Assembly: GCF_012927345.1 (NCBI RefSeq)
Contig: NZ_JABBGJ010000006.1
Location: forward strand, 1-64,000
DNA from: Paraburkholderia polaris
Lineage (GTDB): Bacteria > Pseudomonadota > Gammaproteobacteria > Burkholderiales > Burkholderiaceae
Direction: 5' to 3'
Length of the DNA stretch: 64,000 nucleotides
Shown: in pieces, positions 44,964 through 53,898 of the stretch
Layout: each line of letters starts with the position of its first letter
Position numbering within the stretch: position 1 is the stretch's first letter
Position numbers and translations under genes: made by a program
Notes under the pieces: model-generated
Seen by the model: the letters and a program-made list of their open reading frames with translations, nothing else
Databases searched by the model: none
Told to the model about the DNA's origin: nothing

Positions 44964-46313
44964 ATGAACTCTGACGCGACCGCCGCTCTCACACCCCTGC
45001 CTGCTCTTCGGCGAACCAGCAAGGTTCGTCGCGCGGTGACGACCGCGGTGCTCGGCCAGATCCTCGAATGGTATGACTTTTTTCTCTATGGAACCGCCGC
45101 CGCCCTGGTGTTCGGCAAGCTGTTCTTTCCGGTCGGCAGCGATCCGCTGACGGGCACGATCGCGGCATTCGGCGGTTTTACCGTGGGCTTCATCGCGCGC
45201 CCCATCGGTGGCGTCCTGTGCGGCCATATCGGCGACCGCTACGGCCGCAAGACCGTCATGATGCTGACGCTGCTGGTGATGGGCACCGCCACCGTCTGCA
45301 TGGGTCTTCTGCCGACCTACCAGCAGATCGGCATCGCGGCACCCGTCATGCTCGTGCTGCTGCGCATCCTGCAGGGCCTGGCGGCAGGCGGGGAATGGAG
45401 CGGCAGCATCCTGCTGATTTACGAGAGCGCGCCCGCCTCGAAACGCGGTGCGCTGGCGGCATGGAGTCCGAGCGGCGCGGCGTTCGGCTTCGTGCTGTCG
45501 ACCACGGCATTCCTGCTCGTGCAGACGTTGTCGCCTTCCGACTTCCACAGCTGGGGCTGGCGTGTACCGTTCCTCTGCAGCGCCGTGCTGGTCGCGCTCG
45601 GCCTATGGATGCGCCGCTCCGTCGACGAAAGCGCGGAATTCGCCGAAGTGAAGGCCACGCGCCGCGCCAGCCGCATGCCCATCGTCGAGGTGCTGCGTCA
45701 ATGTCCGCGCGAAGTGCTCACGGTGTTCGGCCTGCGCTTCGGCGAAGGCGCCGCGTCATACATCTTCTTCGCGTTCTCGATCGCCTATAGCCAGTTCATC
45801 GGCATCAAATCAAGCTGGGTGCTGGGCGGACTGACCTTGTCGATGCTGCTGATGATCCCCGTTTCGCTGTTGATGGGACGCCTCACCGACAAAATCGGCC
45901 GCAAACCAGTCTATCTCGCCGGCGCGATCGCAATGGTGCTGGTCGCGTATCCGTACTTCACGTTGCTCGGCTCCGGCGTGCTGTGGAAAGTGATCGCGGC
46001 GCTCGTGCTCGCCAACAGCATCACGCTCGGCATTCTCGAAGGCGCACAACCCGCCTTCATCAGCGAGTTGCTGCCTGTCCATCTGCGCTTCTCGGGTTTG
46101 GGTATCGGCCGCGAGATTTCTTCGGTACTCGGCGGCGGCCTCTCGCCGATGGTGGCCACCGCTTTGCTCGCTCATTACCGCAGCGCCGCGCCAGTCGCCA
46201 TTTACCTCGTTGTGCTTGGTTTGATCACCGTAATCGCGACGTGCCTCGCGCCCGAGACCTTCCCCAAAGCGCTGCGAATTCAGGCGCAACGCAAAGAGCA
46301 AGACAACGCCTGA
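44964..46313 (+). CDS. MFS transporter, metabolite:H+ symporter (MHS) family
   Basis: 449 residues with 12 predicted helices and the MHS signature GQILEWYDFFLYGTAAALVF. RPIGGVLCGHIGDRYGRK is in the 2-3 loop. These carriers import citrate, shikimate, proline/betaine, alpha-ketoglutarate or aromatic acids. It is the first gene of a rightward operon with the two-component monooxygenase. The ATG at 44964 was chosen because the upstream extension is non-hydrophobic and Pro/Cys-rich. Confidence 0.9.
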   Translation: MNSDATAALTPLPALRRTSKVRRAVTTAVLGQILEWYDFFLYGTAAALVFGKLFFPVGSDPLTGTIAAFGGFTVGFIARPIGGVLCGHIGDRYGRKTVMMLTLLVMGTATVCMGLLPTYQQIGIAAPVMLVLLRILQGLAAGGEWSGSILLIYESAPASKRGALAAWSPSGAAFGFVLSTTAFLLVQTLSPSDFHSWGWRVPFLCSAVLVALGLWMRRSVDESAEFAEVKATRRASRMPIVEVLRQCPREVLTVFGLRFGEGAASYIFFAFSIAYSQFIGIKSSWVLGGLTLSMLLMIPVSLLMGRLTDKIGRKPVYLAGAIAMVLVAYPYFTLLGSGVLWKVIAALVLANSITLGILEGAQPAFISELLPVHLRFSGLGIGREISSVLGGGLSPMVATALLAHYRSAAPVAIYLVVLGLITVIATCLAPETFPKALRIQAQRKEQDNA

Positions 46314-46370
46314 CGTCCAGCCGACGCCACGTCAGCCTAAACCCCTCATTCATTTCCATACGTTGCCATC

Positions 46371-47588
46371 ATGCAAAGCCTTCAAAGTAGCAGTCTTTCG
46401 ACGTACGCCTACGAACCTCGCGCGATCGATCACGCGGATTCCTATCCTGAGTACGCAGGTCCGATTACGCTCGACGCGCTGATCGGCGAGATCGAGCGGC
46501 GCCGGGACGAATTCGATCAGGTGTCGCATGTTCCGCGCGACATGGTTGCGAAGATGAAACGCGCGGGGATTTTCCGCGCGAGTACGCCACAGCGTTTCGG
46601 CGGCGACGCGCTGCCGCCGGCGCAATTCCTGCGAATCCTCGAGCGCATTGCCATCGCCGATGGCTCAACCGCCTGGGTCGCCGCGTTCGGCTCGGCGAAC
46701 ACTTATCTCGCCGCGCTGCCGATCGAAACGCAGCAGCACATTTACGCCACCGGCCCGGACCAGGTCTTCTCCGGCGGCCTCTATCCGCTGCAACCCGCCG
46801 CCCGGGTATCCGGCGGCTTCACGGTCAGCGGCCAATGGCGCTTTGCAAGTGGTTGCAAGGGCGCGGATTGGATCGGCGTCGGGATCGGTGGCACGCCCGC
46901 CAGTTCAGGCGATGCGGGCGCGGGCAAACCGTTCACCGCAGTATTTCCCGCTCATGAAGTGGAGATTGTCGAGAACTGGAACGTCGTTGGTATGCAGGGC
47001 ACCGGCAGTCACGACTTGCGATTGCACGACAAATTCGTCGATGCGCAATGGACGTTTGTACGCGGGGGCCAGCCGTTGATCGACGAACCGCTCTACCGCT
47101 ATCCCGCCGTCGCCTATCAGGCGCAAGTGCACGCCGCCGTCAATATCGGCCTCGCGCGCGCGGCGCTCGATCTGCTGACGGGCATGTCCGGATCGACCAA
47201 AACCACGACCGGCGCGCCGCGTCTCGCGGATCGAGGTTATTACCGCTCCGGCCTTGCGAAAGCAGAGGCCAACTGGCGCAGTGCCCGTGCGTTCTTCTAC
47301 GAGTCCGCCGAGACAGCATGGAAGACAATTGTGGCCGGCGATCCTGTCACACAGGAACAGGCCAATTTGCTGCGCCTGAGTGCGACGCACGCCGCGCAGC
47401 TAGGTGCCGAGGTCGTGATGCAGGCTTATCAGATGGCGGGCATAGCAGCGATTTATCGCGAGAACCGGCTGCAGCGTCTGGTTCGGGATTCGATCGTCGT
47501 GACCCAGCACGCGTTTCTTGGCGAAGGGACTTACGACGCATCCGGCGCGCTGTTCGCAGGCGTGCCTCCCGTCACGCCTTATCCCTGA
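46371..47588 (+). CDS. Flavin-dependent monooxygenase, acyl-CoA dehydrogenase fold (HsaA/HpaH-C2 type)
   Basis: 405 residues of the acyl-CoA-dehydrogenase-like monooxygenase group: PQRFGGDALPPAQFLRILER, substrate/flavin region VSGQWRFASGCKGADWIGVG, and GMQGTGSHDLRLHDKFVDAQ. A flavin reductase gene follows, so this is the oxygenase component of a two-component system. It would hydroxylate an aromatic ring with reduced flavin and O2. Substrate is unknown; an extradiol dioxygenase 2 kb away suggests that the product is a catechol. Confidence 0.85.
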   Translation: MQSLQSSSLSTYAYEPRAIDHADSYPEYAGPITLDALIGEIERRRDEFDQVSHVPRDMVAKMKRAGIFRASTPQRFGGDALPPAQFLRILERIAIADGSTAWVAAFGSANTYLAALPIETQQHIYATGPDQVFSGGLYPLQPAARVSGGFTVSGQWRFASGCKGADWIGVGIGGTPASSGDAGAGKPFTAVFPAHEVEIVENWNVVGMQGTGSHDLRLHDKFVDAQWTFVRGGQPLIDEPLYRYPAVAYQAQVHAAVNIGLARAALDLLTGMSGSTKTTTGAPRLADRGYYRSGLAKAEANWRSARAFFYESAETAWKTIVAGDPVTQEQANLLRLSATHAAQLGAEVVMQAYQMAGIAAIYRENRLQRLVRDSIVVTQHAFLGEGTYDASGALFAGVPPVTPYP

Positions 47589-47626
47589 TGCGCCCCGCAC
47601 TTCATAACCACGAGGCAGAGAACGTA

Positions 47627-48160
47627 ATGATCGAAGACACCAGAAAGCGTTTCCGCGACGCCATGGCGTGCCTGCCTGCCGCCGTCAACATCATCACGAC
47701 GGACGGGCCAGGCGGTCGCTGCGGCATCACGGCGAGCGCCGTGTGCTCGGTGACGGACGCGCCGCCGACAATGCTCGTCTGTATCAATCAGGCCAGCTAC
47801 GTCCACGACGTACTGCATCGCAACCGCAACATGTGCATCAATGTGCTCGCCGCCGAGTACCAGGATCTCGCGCGTGATTTTGCCGGCATGACAGCATGTT
47901 CAATGGATGAGCGGTTCGGACGTCACGCATGGGCCAGCGGACAAGCTATGGTGCCCGTTCTATCGGATGCGATTGCCAGTCTGGAAGGCGAAATCGTCGA
48001 CATCAAGACGGTCGGATCGCACTCCGTCATGTTCGCGCAGATCCGGCACATTGCGCTGCGATCTGATGGTGACGGGCTCATCTATTTCGGGCGGCAGTTC
48101 CATCGCCTGACACGGCCGGCAGCGGTAACGCCGTCCGTTACCACGCATACCTCGAGGTAA
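47627..48160 (+). CDS. Flavin reductase component (HpaC/HsaB type)
   Basis: 177 residues: RFRDAMACLPAAVNIITTDG, GITASAVCSVTDAPPTMLVC, LHRNRNMCINVLAAEYQDLA and YFGRQFHRL form the FMN-binding flavin reductase fold. It supplies reduced flavin to the monooxygenase. ATG at 47627 with GAGG upstream; an ATG at 47588 overlapping the previous stop is also possible. The gap to the next gene is 2 bp. Confidence 0.88.
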   Translation: MIEDTRKRFRDAMACLPAAVNIITTDGPGGRCGITASAVCSVTDAPPTMLVCINQASYVHDVLHRNRNMCINVLAAEYQDLARDFAGMTACSMDERFGRHAWASGQAMVPVLSDAIASLEGEIVDIKTVGSHSVMFAQIRHIALRSDGDGLIYFGRQFHRLTRPAAVTPSVTTHTSR

Positions 48161-48162
48161 AC

Positions 48163-48879
48163 ATGGAGGCCTGTTTCTTTCTTCTCATCCACTGCGACGA
48201 CACGGGCAAAACGAGTTCGCCCATCGACCCGTCGTTGCTCGACGCGGCATCGCGTGAAATACAAGGGCTGACGCGTTTCGTGATCCATCTCCCAGCGGAG
48301 TCGCCAGATAGCGCCCCTCTGTCGAAGACCCATGCTTCGAGCCCTTGCTGCGCATTGCAATGGTATTTCGACGATCTCGGTTTGCTCGAAACGGCGCTGC
48401 AAACCGACGGCGCGATGCACGGGATCGTAGATCGCATAACGCACGCTGCCAAAGTCAATCTTACGTTCGCACAGCAAGTCATGGCAGTCAGGCCATTCGC
48501 CACACCGAATCCAGGCGACGCCGACCATTGCGCTGAACGATGCACCTACCTCGTCAGCTACGAGGGCGAAGCGGAAGATTTCAACGCATGGCTGACGCAC
48601 TACATCACACATCATCCGCCGCTGATGGCGCAATTGCCCGGTATTCGCGAGCTGGAAATCTACACCCGGCTCGATTACCGATCCGGCCTGAGTATTCCGC
48701 GCGCCACCACCATGCAGCGCAACAAGGTCGTCTTCGACGATCCCGAAGCGCTCGCCACCGCCCTGGCGTCGCCGATCCGCGCGCACATGAAGCAGGATTT
48801 CAACGCGTTTCCGCCGTACAGCGGACCAACCCCGCATTTCCCTATGCGCAGCATTTACGGTAATCTGAAACCGACGTAA
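48163..48879 (+). CDS. EthD-like dimeric alpha/beta-barrel protein, duplicated
   Basis: 238 residues. The N-terminal half resembles no named enzyme, while the C-terminal half (AERCTYLVSYEGEAEDFNAW, MAQLPGIRELEIYTRLDY) matches EthD/ferredoxin-like small barrels seen in degradation operons. It starts 2 bp after the flavin reductase stop, so it is part of the operon. Such proteins may be isomerases, or accessory proteins of oxygenases. Function is not established. Confidence 0.65.
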   Translation: MEACFFLLIHCDDTGKTSSPIDPSLLDAASREIQGLTRFVIHLPAESPDSAPLSKTHASSPCCALQWYFDDLGLLETALQTDGAMHGIVDRITHAAKVNLTFAQQVMAVRPFATPNPGDADHCAERCTYLVSYEGEAEDFNAWLTHYITHHPPLMAQLPGIRELEIYTRLDYRSGLSIPRATTMQRNKVVFDDPEALATALASPIRAHMKQDFNAFPPYSGPTPHFPMRSIYGNLKPT

Positions 48880-48908
48880 ACGCCCCTCATTGCCGCGATC
48901 CGAACGTC

Positions 48909-49850
48909 ATGACAAAGTCGCACCCTGGCATTACGGATTTGAATCTGCTGCGCGTGTTTCTGGCCATCTCCGATCTGCGCAGTTTGACGGCCGCGGGTGA
49001 GCGCCTCGGGCTCACGCAACCGGCGGTCAGCCATGCGCTGCGCCGTTTGCGTGTCCTGTTCGACGACCCGCTCTTCGTTCGAACGCCCACCGGCATGGTC
49101 CCGACCGACGCCGCTTTGCGCTTGCACGCGCCCCTCACGCAGGCGTTCGGGATCATCAACGTGGCGGTCCAGCAACTCGCGAAATTCGACCCCGCCACCG
49201 CGCAACGTGTATTCCGCGTTTCCATGTCGGACATGTCGGAGTTCTATTTTCTGCCGCCGCTTCTCACCATGCTCGACCAGAACGCGCGCGGCATCCGCAT
49301 CGAGATCGCGAATTTTCCAGTCGACTCGGTAAGCACCGCAATGCGCAGCGGCAAGGTCGATCTGGCACTCGGCTACGTGCCGGGCCTCGATCCGGGTTGC
49401 GTGAGCAAGACCCTCTTCGTCGACGAACATGTCTGCGTGGTACGGGCAGGCCACCCGTTACGCAAACAGAAGCCAACCAGGGAAGACCTCGCGGGCTTGC
49501 GCTACGTCTACGCAAGCACAAACGCAACCGGGCACAGGATGGTCGAGCAATGGCTGGAAGAACTGAATCTGCGCCGGGATATCGTATTGCGCCTACCCCA
49601 TTTCGTAGTGGCGCCCGAGATCGTTCAACATACCGATCTCGCCGTCATTTTCCCGAGGAGCATCGCGCAGCGCTTTAACCGCAACAAGGCCTTCCGCATC
49701 CTTCCGTTGCCGTTTTCCCTGCCGCCCATCGAAATTCAGATTCATTCGCACTCGCAATTCTCGGCGGACCCGGGCATTGCATGGCTCCTCGATTCGATTT
49801 ACACCATGTTCCATCAACCGTCGGCCGGTACAGAGACGGGACGTACATGA
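48909..49850 (+). CDS. LysR-family transcriptional regulator (NodD/NahR-like)
   Basis: 313 residues, N-terminal HTH LGLTQPAVSHALRRLRVLFD (with DDPLFVRTPTGMVPTDAAL, a NahR/NodD-like stretch), then effector domain. It is 29 bp downstream of the EthD-like gene and likely regulates the aromatic operon on its left. Its stop codon lies inside a duplicated LysR start fragment at 49847. Confidence 0.9.
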   Translation: MTKSHPGITDLNLLRVFLAISDLRSLTAAGERLGLTQPAVSHALRRLRVLFDDPLFVRTPTGMVPTDAALRLHAPLTQAFGIINVAVQQLAKFDPATAQRVFRVSMSDMSEFYFLPPLLTMLDQNARGIRIEIANFPVDSVSTAMRSGKVDLALGYVPGLDPGCVSKTLFVDEHVCVVRAGHPLRKQKPTREDLAGLRYVYASTNATGHRMVEQWLEELNLRRDIVLRLPHFVVAPEIVQHTDLAVIFPRSIAQRFNRNKAFRILPLPFSLPPIEIQIHSHSQFSADPGIAWLLDSIYTMFHQPSAGTETGRT

Positions 49851-49870
49851 ATCTTGGGGCGTTACAGTGC
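49847..49870 (+). pseudogene. 24-bp 5' remnant of a second LysR gene
   Basis: ATGAATCTTGGGGCGTTACA plus GTGC matches the start of the intact LysR at 52752 (ATGAATCTTAGGGCGTTACA plus GTGC) in 23 of 24 bases; it would encode MNLGALQC. After 49870 similarity stops. It is most simply a recombination scar of a deleted or displaced LysR gene. Confidence 0.65.
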
Positions 49871-49896
49871 GTATGTTTTTCGATGCAGTGCGGCGG

Positions 49897-50856
49897 TCAG
49901 GCTTCAGTGTTGTGAATGAAATACGGCGGCACGTCCGGTCCCCACAAATAAAGCGAATCTTCAGGTGGAAAGTCGCCGGCCGGCCAGACATGGCCCGCTG
50001 TCACGAAATCGATATCCGCAGAAAATTCGGAGAACGAACCCCACGGATCCATCACGTAGTGGAAGTAGTTCGAACCGAGCACATGGCGGCCCGTGCCCCA
50101 GCCGCGCGTGTAACCCGCGGCCGCCATTTGCGAGGAACCGGTGCCGACTTCGTCGATACCGTCGACATCCCATGCAACGTGATGCCAGCCCTTTGCGTTG
50201 CTCTTCGCGAACGCGACCAGGTGGTGGTCGCTACCGTGCGTACCGTGCATGAAGGCGATGAGATCGGCCGAACGGTCGGACAGGCGCAGACCGAGTGCGC
50301 GTTCGTAGAAATCGACCGCACGCAACACGTCGGGCGTAAACAGCAGAACGTGGCTCATGCGCCGTGGTTGCACGGTGCGGGCCTGCGAACGCGGGTGTGA
50401 GCCGCGCCGATCGGCGTCGACTTCATGGCGGCCAGATGGCGTCTTCTGCGTTGGCGTTGTTTTCGGTCCAATGCCGACGTGAATCAGGTTGCCGTCGGGA
50501 TCGACGAACCACAGGCCGTTACCCGTATGTTGCCGCCCGTTCGCAAGCGCGACCGCCTCCGCGCCGACGCGGCCGCCCGCTTCGCGCACCTGGCGCTCGA
50601 GTGTGCCGAAATCGCCTTCGAAACAATTGAAGCTGAGATACGCGAGCGATTTGCTCGCGGCAGGAAGAATGCGCGCCCAACGGTGTCCGTCGAGTGCGCG
50701 CAACTCCAGCTGCGTGTCGGGGCCCTCGCCGATATCGCGCACGTCGAGACCGAACGCGCTGTAGAAATGCCGCGCGTCGTCGATCGACGGCACGTTCAGC
50801 GCGAAATGATCGATTGAATGAACGGCGGCGCGGCGCGTGGATGCATCGTTGCTCAT
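49897..50856 (-). CDS. VOC-family extradiol (catechol 2,3-dioxygenase-like) dioxygenase
   Basis: 319 residues, two tandem glyoxalase-fold modules (about 10-130 and 165-285). Likely Fe(II) ligands of the C-terminal module are H169 (MSHVLLF), H225 or H226 (GWHHVAWD) and E277 (FSEFSADIDF), the His-His-Glu triad of type I extradiol dioxygenases. It would ring-cleave a catechol. It is downstream of the FAH hydrolase (98 bp gap) on the minus strand, under the GntR repressor. Confidence 0.85.
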   Translation of the reverse strand: MSNDASTRRAAVHSIDHFALNVPSIDDARHFYSAFGLDVRDIGEGPDTQLELRALDGHRWARILPAASKSLAYLSFNCFEGDFGTLERQVREAGGRVGAEAVALANGRQHTGNGLWFVDPDGNLIHVGIGPKTTPTQKTPSGRHEVDADRRGSHPRSQARTVQPRRMSHVLLFTPDVLRAVDFYERALGLRLSDRSADLIAFMHGTHGSDHHLVAFAKSNAKGWHHVAWDVDGIDEVGTGSSQMAAAGYTRGWGTGRHVLGSNYFHYVMDPWGSFSEFSADIDFVTAGHVWPAGDFPPEDSLYLWGPDVPPYFIHNTEA

Positions 50857-50954
50857 CTCTGTCTCCAGCGAGATAGTGCCAGACTCATGGCGCGGCGCCG
50901 GTAGCGGCCTCTATGGGCCGTGTGCCGCCGCCGCGCGAAAAACCACCCGGCGCG

Positions 50955-51800
50955 TCAGCCGCGCGTGGGTTCCTGCACGATCGGATTGCGCAGTGGCATG
51001 AAGCCGTCGACGCTCACTTCGCAGACGTCACCCGGCTTCATCAGCAGCTTCGGCTCACGTGCCCAGCCAATGCCAGACGGCGTGCCGGTCACGATGATAT
51101 CGCCCGCTTCCAGCGTGATCGCCTCGCTGATCGTGGAGATCAGCGTTTCGATGTCGAACACCATGGTGTCGGTCGAGGCGGACTGCACGACCTCTCCGTT
51201 CAGGCGTGTTTCGAGTTGCAAACCGCGTGCACCGTGCGGGACTTCATCCGGCGTGACGAGTTCGGGACCGAAAGCCCCCGTGCCGTCGAAGTTTTTGCCG
51301 ACCGTCCATTGCGGCGTCTTGAACTGATAGTCGCGCACCGAGCCGTCATTGAAGAGCGCATAGCCCGCAATGTGCGACAGCGCGTCGGCCTTCGCGATAT
51401 GACGGCCACCGCTTTTCAGCACGACGGCCAACTCGCCTTCGTAATCAAGCGCGTCCGACACATTCGGACGCACGATCGGTTCGTTGTGCGCGACAAGGCT
51501 GGTATTCACGCGCAGGAACAGCGTCGGATAACTCGGCTGCTCGTACTTGCTCTCCTGCGTGTGTTCGCTGTAATTCAGACCCACGCAGATCACCTTGCCC
51601 GAACGCGTGAGCGGCGGCAAAAACTTCAGCTCTGCCACGGACCGCTCGCCGCTGACTTCAACGCCCGCCGCGTAGGTCACCAGATCGACGCCCCTCGCCA
51701 GCAGGTCGTCGAGCGACGCCGCACCCAGCACCTTGACCTTGCCGTCTTTCAGCAAACCCAGCTTGCGCTGGCCCTCTTCTTCAAACTGCACGAATCGCAT
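50955..51800 (-). CDS. Fumarylacetoacetate hydrolase-family protein
   Basis: 281 residues with FAH motifs: VICVGLNYSEHTQES, metal ligands in ALDYEGELAVVLKS (two Glu) and FNDGSVRDYQ (Asp), and ITLEAGDIIVTGTPSGIG. The family hydrolyses or hydrates acylpyruvates, decarboxylates oxaloacetate, or acts after meta-cleavage. Position next to an extradiol dioxygenase suggests cleavage of the ring-fission product. AGGAGGA precedes the ATG. Confidence 0.9.
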   Translation of the reverse strand: MRFVQFEEEGQRKLGLLKDGKVKVLGAASLDDLLARGVDLVTYAAGVEVSGERSVAELKFLPPLTRSGKVICVGLNYSEHTQESKYEQPSYPTLFLRVNTSLVAHNEPIVRPNVSDALDYEGELAVVLKSGGRHIAKADALSHIAGYALFNDGSVRDYQFKTPQWTVGKNFDGTGAFGPELVTPDEVPHGARGLQLETRLNGEVVQSASTDTMVFDIETLISTISEAITLEAGDIIVTGTPSGIGWAREPKLLMKPGDVCEVSVDGFMPLRNPIVQEPTRG

Positions 51801-51836
51801 TTCGTCCTCCTCCAGTGTTGAGGACGATCTTAAAGC

Positions 51837-51872
51837 AAAAATATATATAAAACAATTTTTATATATATTTTT
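51837..51872. promoter_or_regulatory. Perfect 16+16 bp AT palindrome, probable GntR operator
   Basis: AAAAATATATATAAAA (51837-51852), CAAT spacer, then the exact reverse complement (51857-51872). It lies 36 bp upstream of the FAH start and spans the last codons and stop of gntR. An isolated pure-AT dyad of this size in high-GC DNA is very unlikely by chance. A matching half-site precedes gntR itself. Confidence 0.8.
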
Positions 51873-52569
51873 CGCTAGCCGCTCGCAGCGCCTCGGCTAC
51901 CAGCCGCGCGGTCGTACCGAAATGATCGGCCAGCAGCGAGCCCGCCAGCTCGACGTCGTGCGACAGCACCGCCTCGACAATCGCCTCGTGCTCGTCGGCG
52001 ACACTGCGGTCGTGCCCGTGCGGCGCGGTGGCCGACAGATGCCGGTAGCGGGCGGTCTGATCGCGCAGCATGGTCGCGAACTGCGTCAGCCACGGCGATT
52101 GGCAGCCGGCAATCAGGGTTTCGTGGAACCGGTTATGGGCGATTTCCCACTCCGGATTCAGCCGGTTGGGATCGGCTGGGTCGTAGACAGGCAGGCGCTG
52201 CAGCAGATGGTGCGCAGCCAGCAACTCGCCTTCCCAGCGCGCGTCGCGGCGGCGAATCGCCCGTGTGATCGCGAGGCGCTCGATGTCCTGGCGCGTTTGC
52301 GTGATGTCCTCCAGCTCGTCCAGCGAGACCTCCGCGACGCGGAAACCCTTCTGGTCGATCGCCACGACAAAACCGCTCGCGCTTAGGCGCGACAATGCTT
52401 CCCGCAATGGAATGGCGCCCACGTCATAGCGCTCGCCGAGCTCCCGCACGCGCAGTTTGCTGCCCGGCTCCAGCAGCCCGGCGATGATGTCGCGCCGTAG
52501 CGTGGATTCCAGCGCGGAGGCCATCGTGCGGCCCGAGCCGTCGTCGAGTATTGCTGTCGCGTCGCTCAT
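51859..52569 (-). CDS. GntR-family (FCD/FadR-type) transcriptional regulator
   Basis: 236 residues: winged helix (LRVRELGERYDVGAIPLREA, LSRLSASGFV) then an FCD ligand domain with metal/ligand His residues (AHNRFHETLIAG, and later SHDVELAGSLLADHF). The ATG at 52569 gives the normal length. Its last codons (K-Y-I) and stop are encoded by the AT palindrome. It probably represses FAH-dioxygenase expression and itself. Confidence 0.9.
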   Translation of the reverse strand: MSDATAILDDGSGRTMASALESTLRRDIIAGLLEPGSKLRVRELGERYDVGAIPLREALSRLSASGFVVAIDQKGFRVAEVSLDELEDITQTRQDIERLAITRAIRRRDARWEGELLAAHHLLQRLPVYDPADPNRLNPEWEIAHNRFHETLIAGCQSPWLTQFATMLRDQTARYRHLSATAPHGHDRSVADEHEAIVEAVLSHDVELAGSLLADHFGTTARLVAEALRAASEKYI

Positions 52570-52609
52570 GCTCGCGTCCCCAATCTGATGAAAGTGATAC
52601 AAACGCCAA

Positions 52610-52623
52610 TTTTATATATATTT
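52610..52623. promoter_or_regulatory. Half-site of the GntR operator upstream of gntR
   Basis: TTTTATATATATTT is shared with the right arm of the 51837-51872 palindrome, and lies about 40 bp upstream of the gntR start. It suggests autoregulation. Confidence 0.6.
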
Positions 52624-52745
52624 CGTGATTTTACCAGCTTCATTATCAAGGAGCCGCTGGTGCGCCGAGATGTCCTCCCGGCGCATGGGCATTGCATCGT
52701 CCATCGCACAACCCGCTATCCTTTGCCTAGCGAAGATCGGGGAAA

Positions 52746-53651
52746 ATGGATATGAATCTTAGGGCGTTACAGTGCTTCGTGATTCTGGCAGAGGAACTCA
52801 ATTTCAGCCGCGCCGCCGAGCGCCTGCATATCGCGCAGCCTGCACTCAGCCAGCAGATCCGCTCGCTCGAAGAGCGGCTCGGCACGCAGTTGGTCGATCG
52901 GGCAAGACGCCCGCTGAGTCTGACCGAGGCCGGCCACTATCTCTGCACGGAGGCGCGTCAGATACTGGGTTCGTTGGAACAGGCGGCCCTTGCGGCGCAG
53001 GAGATCGGCGTCGGCCGGCGCGGCTGGCTCAGCGTCGGCTTCACGCGCTCGGCGATGTACAGCATCCTGCCGCCCGCACTCAAGGCGTTTCACAACGCAT
53101 TCCCCCAGGTCGAACTCAAGCTCTTCGAGTTGCTCACCGAGGAACAAACCGATGCGTTGCGCGACATGCGCATTCACATCGGCATCGGGCGGCAGCCGCT
53201 GGCGATCGATGGCTGCACATCCTATCCGCTGCTGCGCGAGCGCGTCATGGTCGCGCTCGAACCGGGCCATCCGCTTGCAGCGCACAAAACCGTGCGGATT
53301 GCCGATCTCGCCGATACGCCATTGATTCTGTATCCGAAGCATCAGAACGCCCAGTTCAAACGCTCGGTGCAAACGCTCTATCGCGATGCGGGCGTGACCC
53401 CGGTTGTCGCCCACCAGGCCTATGAAATTCAGACCGCGATCGCGCTCGTGGCGGCGGGCCTGGGCGTCACGTTCATCGGCGAATCGGTGGCACGGCACGG
53501 ACGCGCCGACGTCGTGTTCCGCCATCTCGCCGGTCCCGGTTCGTCGTACCGATCGACGCTCGCGGCCACCTTTCGCACCGACGATGCTTCGCCTCATCTG
53601 CGTGCGTTCCTCAGCTGCCTCCCCGCTCCGCTGACTGACGCCACACTATAA
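52746..53651 (+). CDS. LysR-family transcriptional regulator
   Basis: 301 residues, starting MDMNLRALQCFVILAEELNF; the second ATG (52752, MNLRALQ) has the better Shine-Dalgarno spacing from GGGG at 52739-52742. HTH FSRAAERLHIAQPALSQQIR. The effector domain is of the type found in BenM/CatM/GalR relatives. It probably activates the rightward MFS-LigJ-LigK genes. Confidence 0.92.
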   Translation: MDMNLRALQCFVILAEELNFSRAAERLHIAQPALSQQIRSLEERLGTQLVDRARRPLSLTEAGHYLCTEARQILGSLEQAALAAQEIGVGRRGWLSVGFTRSAMYSILPPALKAFHNAFPQVELKLFELLTEEQTDALRDMRIHIGIGRQPLAIDGCTSYPLLRERVMVALEPGHPLAAHKTVRIADLADTPLILYPKHQNAQFKRSVQTLYRDAGVTPVVAHQAYEIQTAIALVAAGLGVTFIGESVARHGRADVVFRHLAGPGSSYRSTLAATFRTDDASPHLRAFLSCLPAPLTDATL

Positions 53652-53898
53652 GTAAAAACCTATACAAGAATAAGGAAGCGGTCTTGGACTCTCCGTCCTG
53701 GCGTTCTTATCATTGGTCTCATGCTTCAGCCCACCGCCCTTTCATGATCGCATCAGCGCGTGCAAGCGCAAGCGGTGACACCTGAAGTCCGGCCGTCAAA
53801 CGCGCGGCCAACGAGACACTGCCGGCGTTCGATCCGGCAGGCCGACCATAAGAGAACGCAGCCACGGCTCCGGCCGTCGCAGCAAGGTAGGAGACAAC

